From the NCBI RefSeq assembly GCF_900112195.1, contig NZ_FOKR01000004.1, forward strand, positions 154,114-218,113: 64,000 nucleotides of DNA, read 5' to 3'. Numbering within the stretch: the first letter of the stretch is position 1; every line of letters starts with the position of its first letter. This DNA comes from Butyrivibrio sp. YAB3001. Lineage in GTDB: Bacteria; Bacillota; Clostridia; Lachnospirales; Lachnospiraceae. The notes under the pieces are model-generated. The model saw only the letters and a program-made list of their open reading frames with translations, was not told the origin of the DNA and did no database searches. Positions 9,137 to 17,512 of the stretch are shown here, piece by piece. Both the position numbers and the translations under genes were made by a program.

Positions 9137-9199
9137 TTCTGATTTTCCTTCTATATATGCCAATACAATATCACCGAAATACTTGGGTTGTATTATTTT

Positions 9200-10567
9200 T
9201 CACTGAATCTTGTCAAACTTCCTTAGTTCAGAAAAAGCAAGCGGAACTGTCACAAACAATGACAGCACATCAGCACATGCCTGAGCCATCTCAACTCCGG
9301 TAATCCCAAGAATATTTGGCAGGATAAGAAGCATTGGTATAAAGCATATTCCATTTCTGGCGGAAGCAGTAATTGAAGCCTTCACACCCTTTCCGATTGA
9401 CTGTAGCATCATATTGCTTATTACGATAACTCCGGATAATGGCAGTGTTACGCACTGGAATCTCAAAGCCTTGATTCCAACTTCCACTGCTGCCTCATTT
9501 TTAGAAAACGCTGAAATTATTCCCGGCGCAAAAACAAAGCAGACACATCCTATTCCAATAAGAACTATAGTTGCATATTTTACACAGAACTTAAAGCCTT
9601 CTTTTACCCTTGCTGTAAGCCCTGCTCCATAGTTAAAAGAGCATACCGGCTGGTAGCCCTGACCAAAGCCGATAAGAGCTGACGCCATCATTATCATTAC
9701 TCTTGATGCCACGCTCATTCCCGCGATAGCCGCATCGGAACCGATGCTTCCTGCAGTTGTATTAAGAAGAAATGTGGAGATTGCAGCCAATCCCTGACGG
9801 AACAATGAAGGAGCGCCTCCATTTATTATTTCTTTTATGTAATGGGCATTTAAGTGAACATTAGCAGGTGAAAGTTTGATATTCTCGCCTTTCCTTGTTC
9901 CAATCAAAAGAACATTAAAACTTGTAAACTGCCCCATTACTGTTGCGATTGCTGCGCCTCTTACTCCCATGTGGAAAACAAAAATCAGAAGCGGATCAAG
10001 TATCATGTTCATGACTGCACCGCACATAAGTCCTATCATTGCCACATAAGCGCTTCCCTGGAAACGAAGCTGATTATTTATTACAAACTGAGCCATCATA
10101 AACGGCGCGCCAATAAGGATAATTCTCATGTATCTCACTGTAAATTCTTTAGTAAGTTCACTGGCCCCTGCACTTAAGAATCCTGCAATCTGCGTAACAA
10201 AAAGATTTCCTATTATAGCAAAACACGCTCCTAATATCAGTGCCAGCGCAAATCCGGTTGATGCCATCTCATTTGCCTCTTTATGCTTACCAGCGCCCAG
10301 CATTCTTGAAAGGTAATTTCCGGAACCATGCCCACAGAAAAATCCTGTTGCCTGAATAAGCGCCATTATCGTAAACACCAATCCAACAGCTGCTGTAGCT
10401 GATGTATTCACGATAGGATCATCCGATACTCTCGCCACAAAAAAGGTGTCCGCCGTATTATAAATTGCTGTGACCATCATACTTATAATAGTCGGCACAG
10501 CCAGAGTTAATATCAGCTTTGGAACCGGTGTTGTTGTCATGTATTCTCTTCTATTATTTGTTGCCAT
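9200..10567 (-). CDS. MATE-family multidrug efflux transporter
   Basis: About 455 residues and 12 membrane segments in the two MATE halves. The opening is PVPKLILTLAVPTIISMMVTAIYNTADTFFV, and the second half includes PSLFRQGLAAISTFLLN. It couples export of cationic compounds or metabolites to H+ or Na+. The start is the ATG at 10567, preceded by AGGAGA; an upstream in-frame ATG at 10600 has no ribosome site. Its promoter lies beside a 28-bp perfect palindrome that may bind a local regulator. Confidence 0.92.
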   Translation of the reverse strand: MATNNRREYMTTTPVPKLILTLAVPTIISMMVTAIYNTADTFFVARVSDDPIVNTSATAAVGLVFTIMALIQATGFFCGHGSGNYLSRMLGAGKHKEANEMASTGFALALILGACFAIIGNLFVTQIAGFLSAGASELTKEFTVRYMRIILIGAPFMMAQFVINNQLRFQGSAYVAMIGLMCGAVMNMILDPLLIFVFHMGVRGAAIATVMGQFTSFNVLLIGTRKGENIKLSPANVHLNAHYIKEIINGGAPSLFRQGLAAISTFLLNTTAGSIGSDAAIAGMSVASRVMIMMASALIGFGQGYQPVCSFNYGAGLTARVKEGFKFCVKYATIVLIGIGCVCFVFAPGIISAFSKNEAAVEVGIKALRFQCVTLPLSGVIVISNMMLQSIGKGVKASITASARNGICFIPMLLILPNILGITGVEMAQACADVLSLFVTVPLAFSELRKFDKIQ

Positions 10568-10634
10568 TTTATCTCCTAAATTTTTTATAGATTTAAACAA
10601 TAACCAAAAATCAGCTGCATATGTAAATAAGACA

Positions 10635-10664
10635 AATACACTGCAGCAGTTAAGACATTGTCAA
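10635..10664 (-). promoter_or_regulatory. Promoter of the MATE gene
   Basis: TTGACA (10659-10664), an 18-bp spacer, then TGTATT (10635-10640) on the minus strand, about 68 bp upstream of the MATE ATG. The -35 is a perfect consensus. Confidence 0.55.
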
Positions 10665-10672
10665 GTTTTTCA

Positions 10673-10700
10673 TGTTTGCATATGAATTCATATGCAAACA
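10673..10700. promoter_or_regulatory. 28-bp perfect palindrome (operator candidate)
   Basis: TGTTTGCATATGAA followed directly by its exact reverse complement, with no spacer. It sits 8 bp upstream of the MATE -35 box. The symmetry and placement are typical of an operator for a dimeric MarR/TetR/LysR-type regulator. No such regulator is encoded nearby. Confidence 0.7.
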
Positions 10701-10717
10701 ATATGGTAATTACGAAT

Positions 10718-10813
10718 CTAGTGTGCTGGCTTGTTCATATTTAATCAAATGACGAAGCATATGAAATTGAGATACAAGTTATTTGATTGAATATGAGCTA
10801 GACAGTACACTAG
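10718..10813 (+). ncRNA. Long imperfect hairpin, 33-nt arms
   Basis: Arms 10718-10750 and 10781-10813 match at 28 of 33 positions, with a 30-nt loop. Three of the five mismatches become G.U pairs in a plus-strand RNA but A.C in a minus-strand RNA, so a plus-strand transcript is favoured. It could be a leader of the DUF4430 gene, a small RNA, or a decayed miniature element whose ends are CTAGTGT. Confidence 0.45.
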
Positions 10814-10907
10814 TCCCTTATAATGCTTGCCTATCTTGCGCCGTAATGAGAATAATACGTCTCAGCCCTTAATAATAAAACAAAAGTTCCTCTTCGTCTA
10901 CCATTGC

Positions 10908-10983
10908 AAATAGGTCCTGCGACGTAGTCGCGCTGGAATGACCTATTTGTCATATATTCCCGAGCTTTATTTGGGAATATATG
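10908..10983. repeat. Two adjacent hairpins upstream of the DUF4430 gene
   Basis: AAATAGGTC (10908-10916) pairs with GACCTATTT (10940-10948) around an inner GCGAC/GTCGC stem. CATATATTCCC (10951-10961) pairs with GGGAATATATG (10973-10983). A TATACT box follows at 10985-10990. No T runs follow, so these look like leader or operator structures rather than terminators. Confidence 0.5.
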
Positions 10984-11096
10984 CTATACTATCTGAGGAA
11001 TTTATATAATTATGAATAATTGCTTTAAGTTTATCGTATTACTGCCTATTATCATTTTATAAGCCGATAAACATAGCAATATAACAGGAGGAAATT

Positions 11097-11510
11097 ATGA
11101 AAAACAACACTAAGAAAATTGTTATCGGAGCAGTTGTACTTGTAGCCCTTATCGCTGTATTTGCTCTTGCCTGGACTAAATTCGGAGCAAAGCCAACAAA
11201 AGGAGCAAAGAACATTACTCTCGTAGTTGAAAACAGCAAAGGCGAAATAGCAAACTATGAACTTGACACAGATGCTGAATACCTTCGCCAGGCTATGGAC
11301 GAACTCGGAGACAAGGGATTTAGCTATGAAGGAACAGATAGCGAATATGGCTTAATGATTGAAAAAATCAACGGCGAACAGGCCATCTATGCTACAGACG
11401 GTGCTTACTGGTCACTCTATGTTAATGATGAATACGGTCAGTACGGAGCTGACTCACAGCCTGTAAATGATGGTGATAAATACACTTGGAAATATGAGCT
11501 CGCTCAGTAA
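11097..11510 (+). CDS. DUF4430-domain protein, membrane anchored
   Basis: A 137-residue protein. Residues 7-27 form one membrane anchor or uncleaved signal (KIVIGAVVLVALIAVFALAW). The rest is a DUF4430 domain with the characteristic YLRQAMDEL and YWSLYVNDEYGQYGAD segments, like the C-terminal ligand-binding domain of intrinsic factor/transcobalamin. It is the first gene of a set with an ECF S component, so a cobalamin- or cofactor-capturing surface protein is plausible but unproven. It is followed by its own terminator. AGGAGG precedes the ATG. Confidence 0.82.
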   Translation: MKNNTKKIVIGAVVLVALIAVFALAWTKFGAKPTKGAKNITLVVENSKGEIANYELDTDAEYLRQAMDELGDKGFSYEGTDSEYGLMIEKINGEQAIYATDGAYWSLYVNDEYGQYGADSQPVNDGDKYTWKYELAQ

Positions 11511-11594
11511 TTAAGATACTTACCAAAAATCTTTTTTGATTCACATATATCAGATTTCTTTTTGAAAAAAACGTATTTAGGTAACAAAATTTAG

Positions 11595-11631
11595 ACACCC
11601 AGAACGCATTAGTGTTTTGGGTGTTTTTTTC
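11595..11631 (+). terminator. Terminator after the DUF4430 gene
   Basis: ACACCCA (11595-11601) and TGGGTGT (11618-11624) form the stem, followed by eight T. It separates DUF4430 from the S-component gene, which has its own -10 box. Confidence 0.8.
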
Positions 11632-11765
11632 TCATTCATTTCTGTCTGAACAGCACCATTTGATGTCAAGTCCCATCACTTTTTTCGAATGGTTATTATA
11701 TCTCTTTTACCAAAAAACCCATAAATGCTACATTTATCGTCCTACTTTTTCAAAAATAATTGATG

Positions 11766-11771
11766 TATAAT
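11766..11771 (+). promoter_or_regulatory. -10 box of the ECF S-component gene
   Basis: TATAAT at 11766-11771 would start transcription near 11778. That rules out the in-frame ATG at 11776 and supports the ATG at 11806. No strong -35 is visible. Confidence 0.45.
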
Positions 11772-11805
11772 TGAAATGTTTTTACATGAACAGCTCAAGG
11801 ATAAT

Positions 11806-12339
11806 ATGAATAATAATAACTACTTTTCAATACAGGATATCGCACAAATAGGACTTATGGTTGCTGTAATAGAAGTTTCGAAGGCAGCCCTTGCTTTTTT
11901 ACCTAATATAGAACTTACAAGCTTCTGGCTTATCATGTTCACCCTTTATTTCGGATGGAAAATAATCGTTGTGGTGCCGGTTTTCATTCTCTTGGAAGGC
12001 AGCATTTACGGAATGAATCTCTGGTGGATAATGTACCTTTACATATGGCCTCTGCTGGTTTTGATCGCATGGCTTTTTAGAAAAAACACTTCCGCGTTTC
12101 TCTGGGCTATTATATCAGGGATATTTGGCCTATGTTTCGGCGCTCTGTGTTCAATCCCTTACATCGTCATTGGCTTTAGCACAGGTGGTTTTGTAAGTGG
12201 TCTGCGAGCCGGATTTGTCTGGTGGATTGCAGGTATTCCATGGGATTTTATCCACTGCGGTGGAAACTTCATTCTTATGTTAGTGTTATATAAACCTATT
12301 TCTCTAGCAATGAGTAAAATGGGTCTTAAACAGCTTTAA
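11806..12339 (+). CDS. ECF transporter S component (substrate-binding membrane subunit)
   Basis: About 177 residues with five to six hydrophobic segments, the size and layout of ECF S components. The start is the ATG at 11806 after AAGGA. S components bind a vitamin or trace nutrient and need the EcfA-EcfA'-EcfT motor. None is in this operon, but the general motor is encoded at 18492-21104. The DUF4430 gene upstream hints at cobalamin or a similar corrinoid; the sequence does not prove the substrate. Acidic residues are few, as expected for a membrane protein. Confidence 0.78.
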   Translation: MNNNNYFSIQDIAQIGLMVAVIEVSKAALAFLPNIELTSFWLIMFTLYFGWKIIVVVPVFILLEGSIYGMNLWWIMYLYIWPLLVLIAWLFRKNTSAFLWAIISGIFGLCFGALCSIPYIVIGFSTGGFVSGLRAGFVWWIAGIPWDFIHCGGNFILMLVLYKPISLAMSKMGLKQL

Positions 12340-12372
12340 ATAAATGTTTCATTTTCGGGGAGGATACTTAAT

Positions 12373-13602
12373 ATGAGAGACAAATTAAAGCTTATTCAGG
12401 AAAGTATGGACAGAGCAGTAAAAAACAAAGAAGTTGCCGGAGTCAATCTTTTAGTCATTCAGGACGGAAAAGAAGTTTATTATGCCCAGAGCGGACATTC
12501 CGACATTTCTGCCAACAGACCAATGAACCGAGACACAATAGTTCATCTTTATTCTCAGTCAAAGCCTGTAACAGCCGCAGCTGCAATGCTTCTTATGCAG
12601 GACGGAATAATAGATCTGAACGAACCTGTAGGTAATTTCATCGATAGTTTTAAGGACCAGTCTTATGTCACACCAGATGGAAAGATTTCAAAACTTCCAT
12701 GGGATAAATCCGTCAGAATAGTCGATCTTCTCAACATGACATCAGGTCTTGTTTATCCCGGAATAAATACACCTGCTGAATGTACAACAACTATGCTCTT
12801 TGACGATGCTATTCAAAGGCTTAAATATCCATACGATAAGCCAGCATGCGTTGAAGAATCGGAATTAAAAGACAAGCACGGACACAAGAAATATCAGATG
12901 TCCACAATGGAATTTGCCGAAGAAATCGGCAAACTCCCACTCCAATTTATACCCGGAAGTTTCTTCCAATATGGAACAAGCGCAGATGTATTAGGTGCTG
13001 TTATCGAAAAGGTTTCCGGCATGAAATTCAGCGAATTTTTAAAAGAAAGAATTTTTGATCCGCTTGAGATGAAGGATACGGATTTTTATGTACCCGAGGA
13101 AAAGAAATCCCGATTCTCTCAGGTCTATGAAGTAGTTAATGGTGAATTTAAAGAATTTGGAGGAGATCATCTCATCATAAGACATGATGGTAACAAAAAT
13201 GCCTTTGAATCAGGTGGCGCAGGTCTTTTCTCAACACTTGATGACTACTCACATTTTGGTCAGATGTTATTAAACGGTGGCACTTATAATGGAAAAGAAA
13301 TCCTGACTCCAGAGACAGTTCGTTTCATGACCTGCAGCGCAGTTATGGAAGGTCCTCAGCATGCATTCGATAACTGGCACGGACTTGAAGGTCATACCTA
13401 CAGCAATCTCATGAGGATTCTCGTTTCTCCTGAAAAAGCACTCATCATTGGCAACAAAGGCGAATACGGATGGGATGGCTGGCTTGGAGCATATTTCATG
13501 AACGACCCCGCTTCCAAGACAACTCTTTTGATGATGACACAGATGCGTGACTATGGAACCGGCTACCTCACAAGAAGATTGAGAAATATTGTAATGTCCT
13601 GA
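12373..13602 (+). CDS. Serine hydrolase, beta-lactamase/AmpC-like (PF00144)
   Basis: 409 residues without a signal peptide, so probably cytosolic. The catalytic SxxK is S61-Q-S-K64 in VHLYSQSKPVT, and the second motif Tyr is Y200 (FFQYGTSADVLG). A Gly-rich third motif near GNKGEYGWDGWLGAYF takes the place of KTG. Related enzymes are esterases, D-aminopeptidases or EstB-like hydrolases rather than antibiotic-resistance enzymes. GGGGAGG precedes the ATG, and it lies 33 nt after the S-component gene, so the two are co-transcribed. Substrate unknown. Confidence 0.87.
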   Translation: MRDKLKLIQESMDRAVKNKEVAGVNLLVIQDGKEVYYAQSGHSDISANRPMNRDTIVHLYSQSKPVTAAAAMLLMQDGIIDLNEPVGNFIDSFKDQSYVTPDGKISKLPWDKSVRIVDLLNMTSGLVYPGINTPAECTTTMLFDDAIQRLKYPYDKPACVEESELKDKHGHKKYQMSTMEFAEEIGKLPLQFIPGSFFQYGTSADVLGAVIEKVSGMKFSEFLKERIFDPLEMKDTDFYVPEEKKSRFSQVYEVVNGEFKEFGGDHLIIRHDGNKNAFESGGAGLFSTLDDYSHFGQMLLNGGTYNGKEILTPETVRFMTCSAVMEGPQHAFDNWHGLEGHTYSNLMRILVSPEKALIIGNKGEYGWDGWLGAYFMNDPASKTTLLMMTQMRDYGTGYLTRRLRNIVMS

Positions 13603-13752
13603 TTATTATAAATTGTTCAGTCAACTACAAATGACTTGAATGACTTCCTAAACAAGTTCTCATAAACTCCGCATTAAGTGCATGTTTCTGTATAACTTCA
13701 TTCAATAATAAATTTTTGGAAAAAAAAACAAGAATACCTAGCAAGGTAGTAT

Positions 13753-13793
13753 AAAAGCCCCAATTACCGAGTTTACGGTAATTGGAGCTTTTT
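13753..13793. terminator. Bidirectional terminator
   Basis: AAAAGC-CCAATTACCG (13753-13769) pairs with CGGTAATTGG-GCTTTT (13776-13792) around AGTTTA. T runs flank it on both strands. It serves the serine hydrolase (plus) and the unknown gene at 13810 (minus). The 13603-13752 stretch otherwise holds nothing coding. Confidence 0.85.
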
Positions 13794-13809
13794 AATTCAT
13801 CATATTATA

Positions 13810-14730
13810 TTAAGATACATATCGCTTTTTAGCTTTTTCTCTTAACTGCGCAATTTCTGTCAGTCTTTTTACAATCTGATTTCTTATAAATTCCTGACTA
13901 TCCTCTTTTACCAGATAATACATATAAGAATCAAGCACCAGATTCTGAGGCAACCCTCGACCTACAAGTTTAAAGTTCCTAAATCCCAGATTGATATAGT
14001 CCTTCATCTGCTCTCTTGAAATAAATGCAGGCTTATTTTTGCAGTCTTCAAAAGTTTTCTTTTCCTGCCTGTTAGGACAAGGAAATGGTCTTGCCACCTC
14101 GCATTCAAGCTGTTTCAAAGCCTCATCGCGGTAGTGCTCAAGTCTCTTTGGACAATTAGGAAAGCATATCTCGTCAACAAGAATTTCCACTCTGTCAGCC
14201 ACTGGCTGTAAACTTTTGAGGACCTCTTCATTGTGGTTCATATCATAATCCAAAACCACCATGAAATAATCTTTTTCAAGTTCTTTGTGAAGCTTTTCAG
14301 GATCCGTAATGCGCTTTGTTGTCGAAGAAATATACTTAAAATTCGGATAGTTCTCCCTTAAATATTTCTCCAGAACTTCCGTATTGACCAAAACCTGATT
14401 TTCGCCATTATTTGCGATGCGCATGATCATATTGCAAAAAGTATCGTTTAAATGCTTTTCCTCAATAAGCGGATTTGTCCACGTAAACCTCACCGGAACA
14501 TGCTTAGAATTAAAAAGCTTGATAGTCCTTTCTATTTCATTCTTCGGGCAAAACCCCAGTACAGTTCTTCCTCCATTCCATATTGCACCAGGAAATGTTC
14601 CATACACACTTCCAACCCTGTAATTCTCATAAAAGCAGTTCTGATATTCCCTCATAAGATCGATAATAGTGCTATTCAGGTCTCTGAATACACTAAATCC
14701 CGGCAAATGCCAATAAATATAATCCCTCAT
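13810..14730 (-). CDS. Unknown protein with U32-like cysteine motif
   Basis: 306 residues, soluble, not confidently assigned. It opens with YWHLPGFSVF and contains alternating beta-alpha segments (VPVRFTWTNPLI, DYFMVVLDYDMNHNEEVL, DRVEILVDEICFPNCPKRLEHY) that suggest a TIM-barrel fold. Cysteines C189 and C193 (EICFPNC), C210, C218 (FPCPN) and C230 could bind a metal or Fe-S cluster, as in U32/UbiU-UbiV-type proteins. That link rests on resemblance alone. It lies alone between a terminator and a 315-bp gap, and the ATG follows a weak GGGGGG-like site. Confidence 0.55.
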   Translation of the reverse strand: MRDYIYWHLPGFSVFRDLNSTIIDLMREYQNCFYENYRVGSVYGTFPGAIWNGGRTVLGFCPKNEIERTIKLFNSKHVPVRFTWTNPLIEEKHLNDTFCNMIMRIANNGENQVLVNTEVLEKYLRENYPNFKYISSTTKRITDPEKLHKELEKDYFMVVLDYDMNHNEEVLKSLQPVADRVEILVDEICFPNCPKRLEHYRDEALKQLECEVARPFPCPNRQEKKTFEDCKNKPAFISREQMKDYINLGFRNFKLVGRGLPQNLVLDSYMYYLVKEDSQEFIRNQIVKRLTEIAQLREKAKKRYVS

Positions 14731-15045
14731 TTTCCCCCCAAATGATTAAAACTTTATTAAAAAACAGTATATAACTAAAGGAGTTCTTTTGTAAATAGTT
14801 CATTAAGCATTTCAATATATCACATTACTTTTTGGTAATTTTTACTAAAGCAATCGAAAATATAGAGTTCGCAGGTTCATTACATTTTTGTTGGATAACA
14901 CAGTAAAGTGTGTTAATCTTATGTAGTATATGTTCTTAAATAAAACTGCAGAAATACGCATTAACCACAGCTTTTGCAGGGATATTCTTCAATAACATAT
15001 ACTAATAAGCTTTAAAAGCGTATTTATTTCTTTTTAGGAGGCACT
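14731..15045. other. Divergent gap upstream of the second metY
   Basis: TAACAC (14896-14901) and GTGTTA (14910-14915) form an operator-like inverted repeat, overlapping a weak TTGTTG-17-TGTTAA promoter candidate on the plus strand. A copy of the recurring TTAATGCGTATTTCTG motif lies at 14946-14964 on the minus strand. No gene is seen. Confidence 0.35.
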
Positions 15046-16332
15046 ATGAATAATCAAGGATTAGGTACAAAATGTGTACAGGCAGGCTATACTCCTGGGA
15101 ATGGCGAACCTCGTCAGATTCCAATCATTCAGTCAACTACTTTTAAATATGATACCAGCGAGGACATGGGAAAGCTCTTTGACCTCGAAGCATCTGGATA
15201 TTTTTATACAAGACTTCAGAACCCAACAAATGACCATGTAGCTGCAAAAATAGCTGCTTTGGAAGGCGGATGCGCAGCAATGCTCACATCTTCAGGTCAG
15301 GCCGCAAACTTTTTTGCGCTTTTCAACATCTGCGAATGTGGCAGCCATATTGTAGCTTCATCTTCAATCTATGGTGGAACATTCAATCTTATCGCTGTAA
15401 CAATGGCAAAAATGGGCATCGAGGTTACTTTTGTTTCACCTGACAGCACAGATGAAGAACTTGACGCAGCATTTAAAGATAATACAAGAGCTGTATTTGG
15501 TGAAACTATCGCAAACCCTGCTCTTACTGTTCTAGATATCGAGAAATTTGCAAACGCAGCTCACAGACACGGTGTTCCACTCATTGTCGACAACACCTTC
15601 CCAACTCCTGTAAATTGCAGACCAATCGAATGGGGAGCTGACATTGTAACTCATTCAACTACTAAATACATGGATGGTCATGGTGCTGCTGTTGGCGGAG
15701 CTATTGTTGATTCAGGTAATTTTGACTGGATGGCTCACGCTGACAAATTCCCAGGTCTTACACAGCCTGACGATTCTTATCATGGCATTATTTATGCTGA
15801 GAAATTTGGAAAAGAAGGCGCATTCATTACAAAATGCACTTCACAGCTTATGCGTGACTTTGGATGCATTCAGTCTCCACAGAATGCCTTCCTTTTAAAT
15901 CTTGGCTTGGAATCACTTCATGTACGTATGCCAAAGCACGTTGAAAATGGTCTTGCTGTTGCTAAATTCCTTCAGTCTCAGCCTCAGGTTGTTAAGGTAA
16001 ATTACCCTGGTCTTGAAACTGACCCATATCACGAAATCGCCAAGAAATATATGCCAAACGGCGGCTGCGGCGTTGTTTCTTTTGAACTTAAGGGTGGAAG
16101 AAAAGCTGCAGAAAGTTTCATGAAAGAATTAAAGCTTGCAGCTATTGAAACTCATGTTGCTGATGCTCGCACATGCTGTCTGAACCCTGCAACATCAACT
16201 CATCGTCAGATGACTGATGAACAGCTTGAAGCTGCCGGAATTCCTGCCGGTCTCATCAGAATTTCCTGCGGTCTTGAAGATAAGGAAGATTTGATTGCAG
16301 ATCTTGCAAACACACTGGCTACTATTCAATAA
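15046..16332 (+). CDS. metY: O-acetylhomoserine sulfhydrylase / Cys-Met PLP enzyme, second paralogue
   Basis: 428 residues, full length. The PLP lysine is K207 in STTKYMDGHG, and SSIYGGTFNLI and LIVDNTFPTP are present. It catalyses gamma-replacement on O-acetylhomoserine; methanethiol or sulfide may be the thiol. It differs widely from the copy at 5773-7053 (for example FYTRLQNPTND versus IYGRLTNSTQD), so this is an old paralogue rather than a recent duplicate. AGGAGG is followed by the ATG at 15046. It is convergent with tcdA and shares a bidirectional terminator with it. Confidence 0.93.
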   Translation: MNNQGLGTKCVQAGYTPGNGEPRQIPIIQSTTFKYDTSEDMGKLFDLEASGYFYTRLQNPTNDHVAAKIAALEGGCAAMLTSSGQAANFFALFNICECGSHIVASSSIYGGTFNLIAVTMAKMGIEVTFVSPDSTDEELDAAFKDNTRAVFGETIANPALTVLDIEKFANAAHRHGVPLIVDNTFPTPVNCRPIEWGADIVTHSTTKYMDGHGAAVGGAIVDSGNFDWMAHADKFPGLTQPDDSYHGIIYAEKFGKEGAFITKCTSQLMRDFGCIQSPQNAFLLNLGLESLHVRMPKHVENGLAVAKFLQSQPQVVKVNYPGLETDPYHEIAKKYMPNGGCGVVSFELKGGRKAAESFMKELKLAAIETHVADARTCCLNPATSTHRQMTDEQLEAAGIPAGLIRISCGLEDKEDLIADLANTLATIQ

Positions 16333-16555
16333 TTGTGCATAAAATGGATAATTAGCTAGATTTATAATATGAATATTGCTAACATCATTCTCACGTCGAA
16401 TGCGCTTGAATTTATGCAATATATTTAGATTGTATGATTTGTAAATCACTTAGCAAGGCATTTACAATCTCAATGATCTGTTTATACAGTAGCGTGCATT
16501 CATAGCTGAACATTTTTATGCAATAAAATTTGCAAGGCAATTTCCTCTCATTACA
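16333..16555. other. Gap after the second metY
   Basis: No gene is seen. It contains one copy of the recurring ATCATTCTCACG motif (16384-16395), described under findings. Confidence 0.35.
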
Positions 16556-16608
16556 GAAAAAGTGCAACTCCACAGGATAAGTATAATCCTGCAGTGTTGC
16601 ACTTTTTT
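16556..16608. terminator. Bidirectional terminator between metY and tcdA
   Basis: AAAAAGTGCAAC (about 16557-16568) pairs with GTTGCACTTTTTT (16596-16608), with a further AGGAT/AATCCT inner stem. A and T tracts on both sides allow termination of both convergent transcripts. Confidence 0.87.
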
Positions 16609-16679
16609 ATTTATATCCACCAAACTTATGCCTCATGTTTCAGTATGCCAAATAATCTGCTCCCCTGTCATCACATATA

Positions 16680-17471
16680 TTAAGAAATAAGGTCTTTTAC
16701 CACTTCAGAGGCTATGATAAGACCTGCAACAGAGGGAACAAATGAAACGCTTCCCGGAGTGCTTCTCCTTGCATGAAGTTGTGGTTCACTTTGTTCAACT
16801 TCTTTGCTCTTATCTATTACATCAAGCTTTTTTTCTTCTGAATCACTGTCTTTTGTCACATTCTTAGGTGAGTTTGGTTTTATCGGTATTTCCTCAGAAT
16901 AGACCACCTTCAAGTCCTTAATTCCTCGTTTTTTCAGCTCGCGCCTCATTACCTTTGCCAGTGGATCCATGCTTGTCTTATATATATCTGTAATAACAAA
17001 CTTTGTGGGATCTAATTTATTTCCAGCTCCCATAGCACTTATCACAGGAACGTTTTTTTCTTTTGCACGCATAATAATCTCAAGCTTTGCAGTAACCGTA
17101 TCAACTGCATCTACAACATAGTCAAATTCCTCAAAAGGGAATTGATCAGCATTTTCCGGCAAAAAAAAGCACTGATAGGTGTTAACTTTAACCTCTGGAT
17201 TGATATCAAGCATTCTTTCTTTCATAACATCAACCTTATATCTGCCAACAGATTTATGTGTTGCTATAATCTGTCTGTTTAAATTTGAAAGTGCAACTTT
17301 ATCATCATCGCAGATGTCAAATTCTCCAATTCCAGAGCGCACCAGTGCTTCACAGACATATCCACCAACTCCGCCCACGCCAAAGATAGCAACTCTTTTA
17401 TTGGCAAGAGTTTCAAGCGCCTCTGCTCCTAATAGTAATTCAGTTCTTGAAAACTGTCCTTCCATGCACAT
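16680..17471 (-). CDS. tcdA: tRNA threonylcarbamoyladenosine dehydratase (TcdA/CsdL)
   Basis: An E1-like (ThiF/MoeB) ATP-using enzyme that dehydrates t6A37 to cyclic ct6A in tRNA. It has 263 residues: QFSRTELLLG at the start, the nucleotide loop GVGGVGGYVCEALVRSGIG, the DDDKVALSNLNRQ motif, DAVDTVTAKLEII, and the C-terminal GSVSFVPSVAGL. There is a charged insertion of about 34 residues (near 200-233, KDSDSEEKKLDVIDKSKEVE) before the C-terminal motif. The start may be the ATG at 17471 or the one at 17465, which has better spacing from GAGGA. It follows truA by 41 nt. Confidence 0.92.
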   Translation of the reverse strand: MCMEGQFSRTELLLGAEALETLANKRVAIFGVGGVGGYVCEALVRSGIGEFDICDDDKVALSNLNRQIIATHKSVGRYKVDVMKERMLDINPEVKVNTYQCFFLPENADQFPFEEFDYVVDAVDTVTAKLEIIMRAKEKNVPVISAMGAGNKLDPTKFVITDIYKTSMDPLAKVMRRELKKRGIKDLKVVYSEEIPIKPNSPKNVTKDSDSEEKKLDVIDKSKEVEQSEPQLHARRSTPGSVSFVPSVAGLIIASEVVKDLIS

Positions 17472-17512
17472 TCCTCATTTTCCTTTGCCAATGCTAGTGA
17501 GTCCGTTTAATA

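Noticed and set aside
9200-10600. MATE start at 10600 giving 11 more N-terminal residues
   Set aside because: No ribosome site there, while AGGAGA lies just before the ATG at 10567 and family members start near it.
12373-13602. Beta-lactamase resistance gene
   Set aside because: It has SxxK, but no signal peptide and no KTG motif; esterase/peptidase-like relatives fit better.
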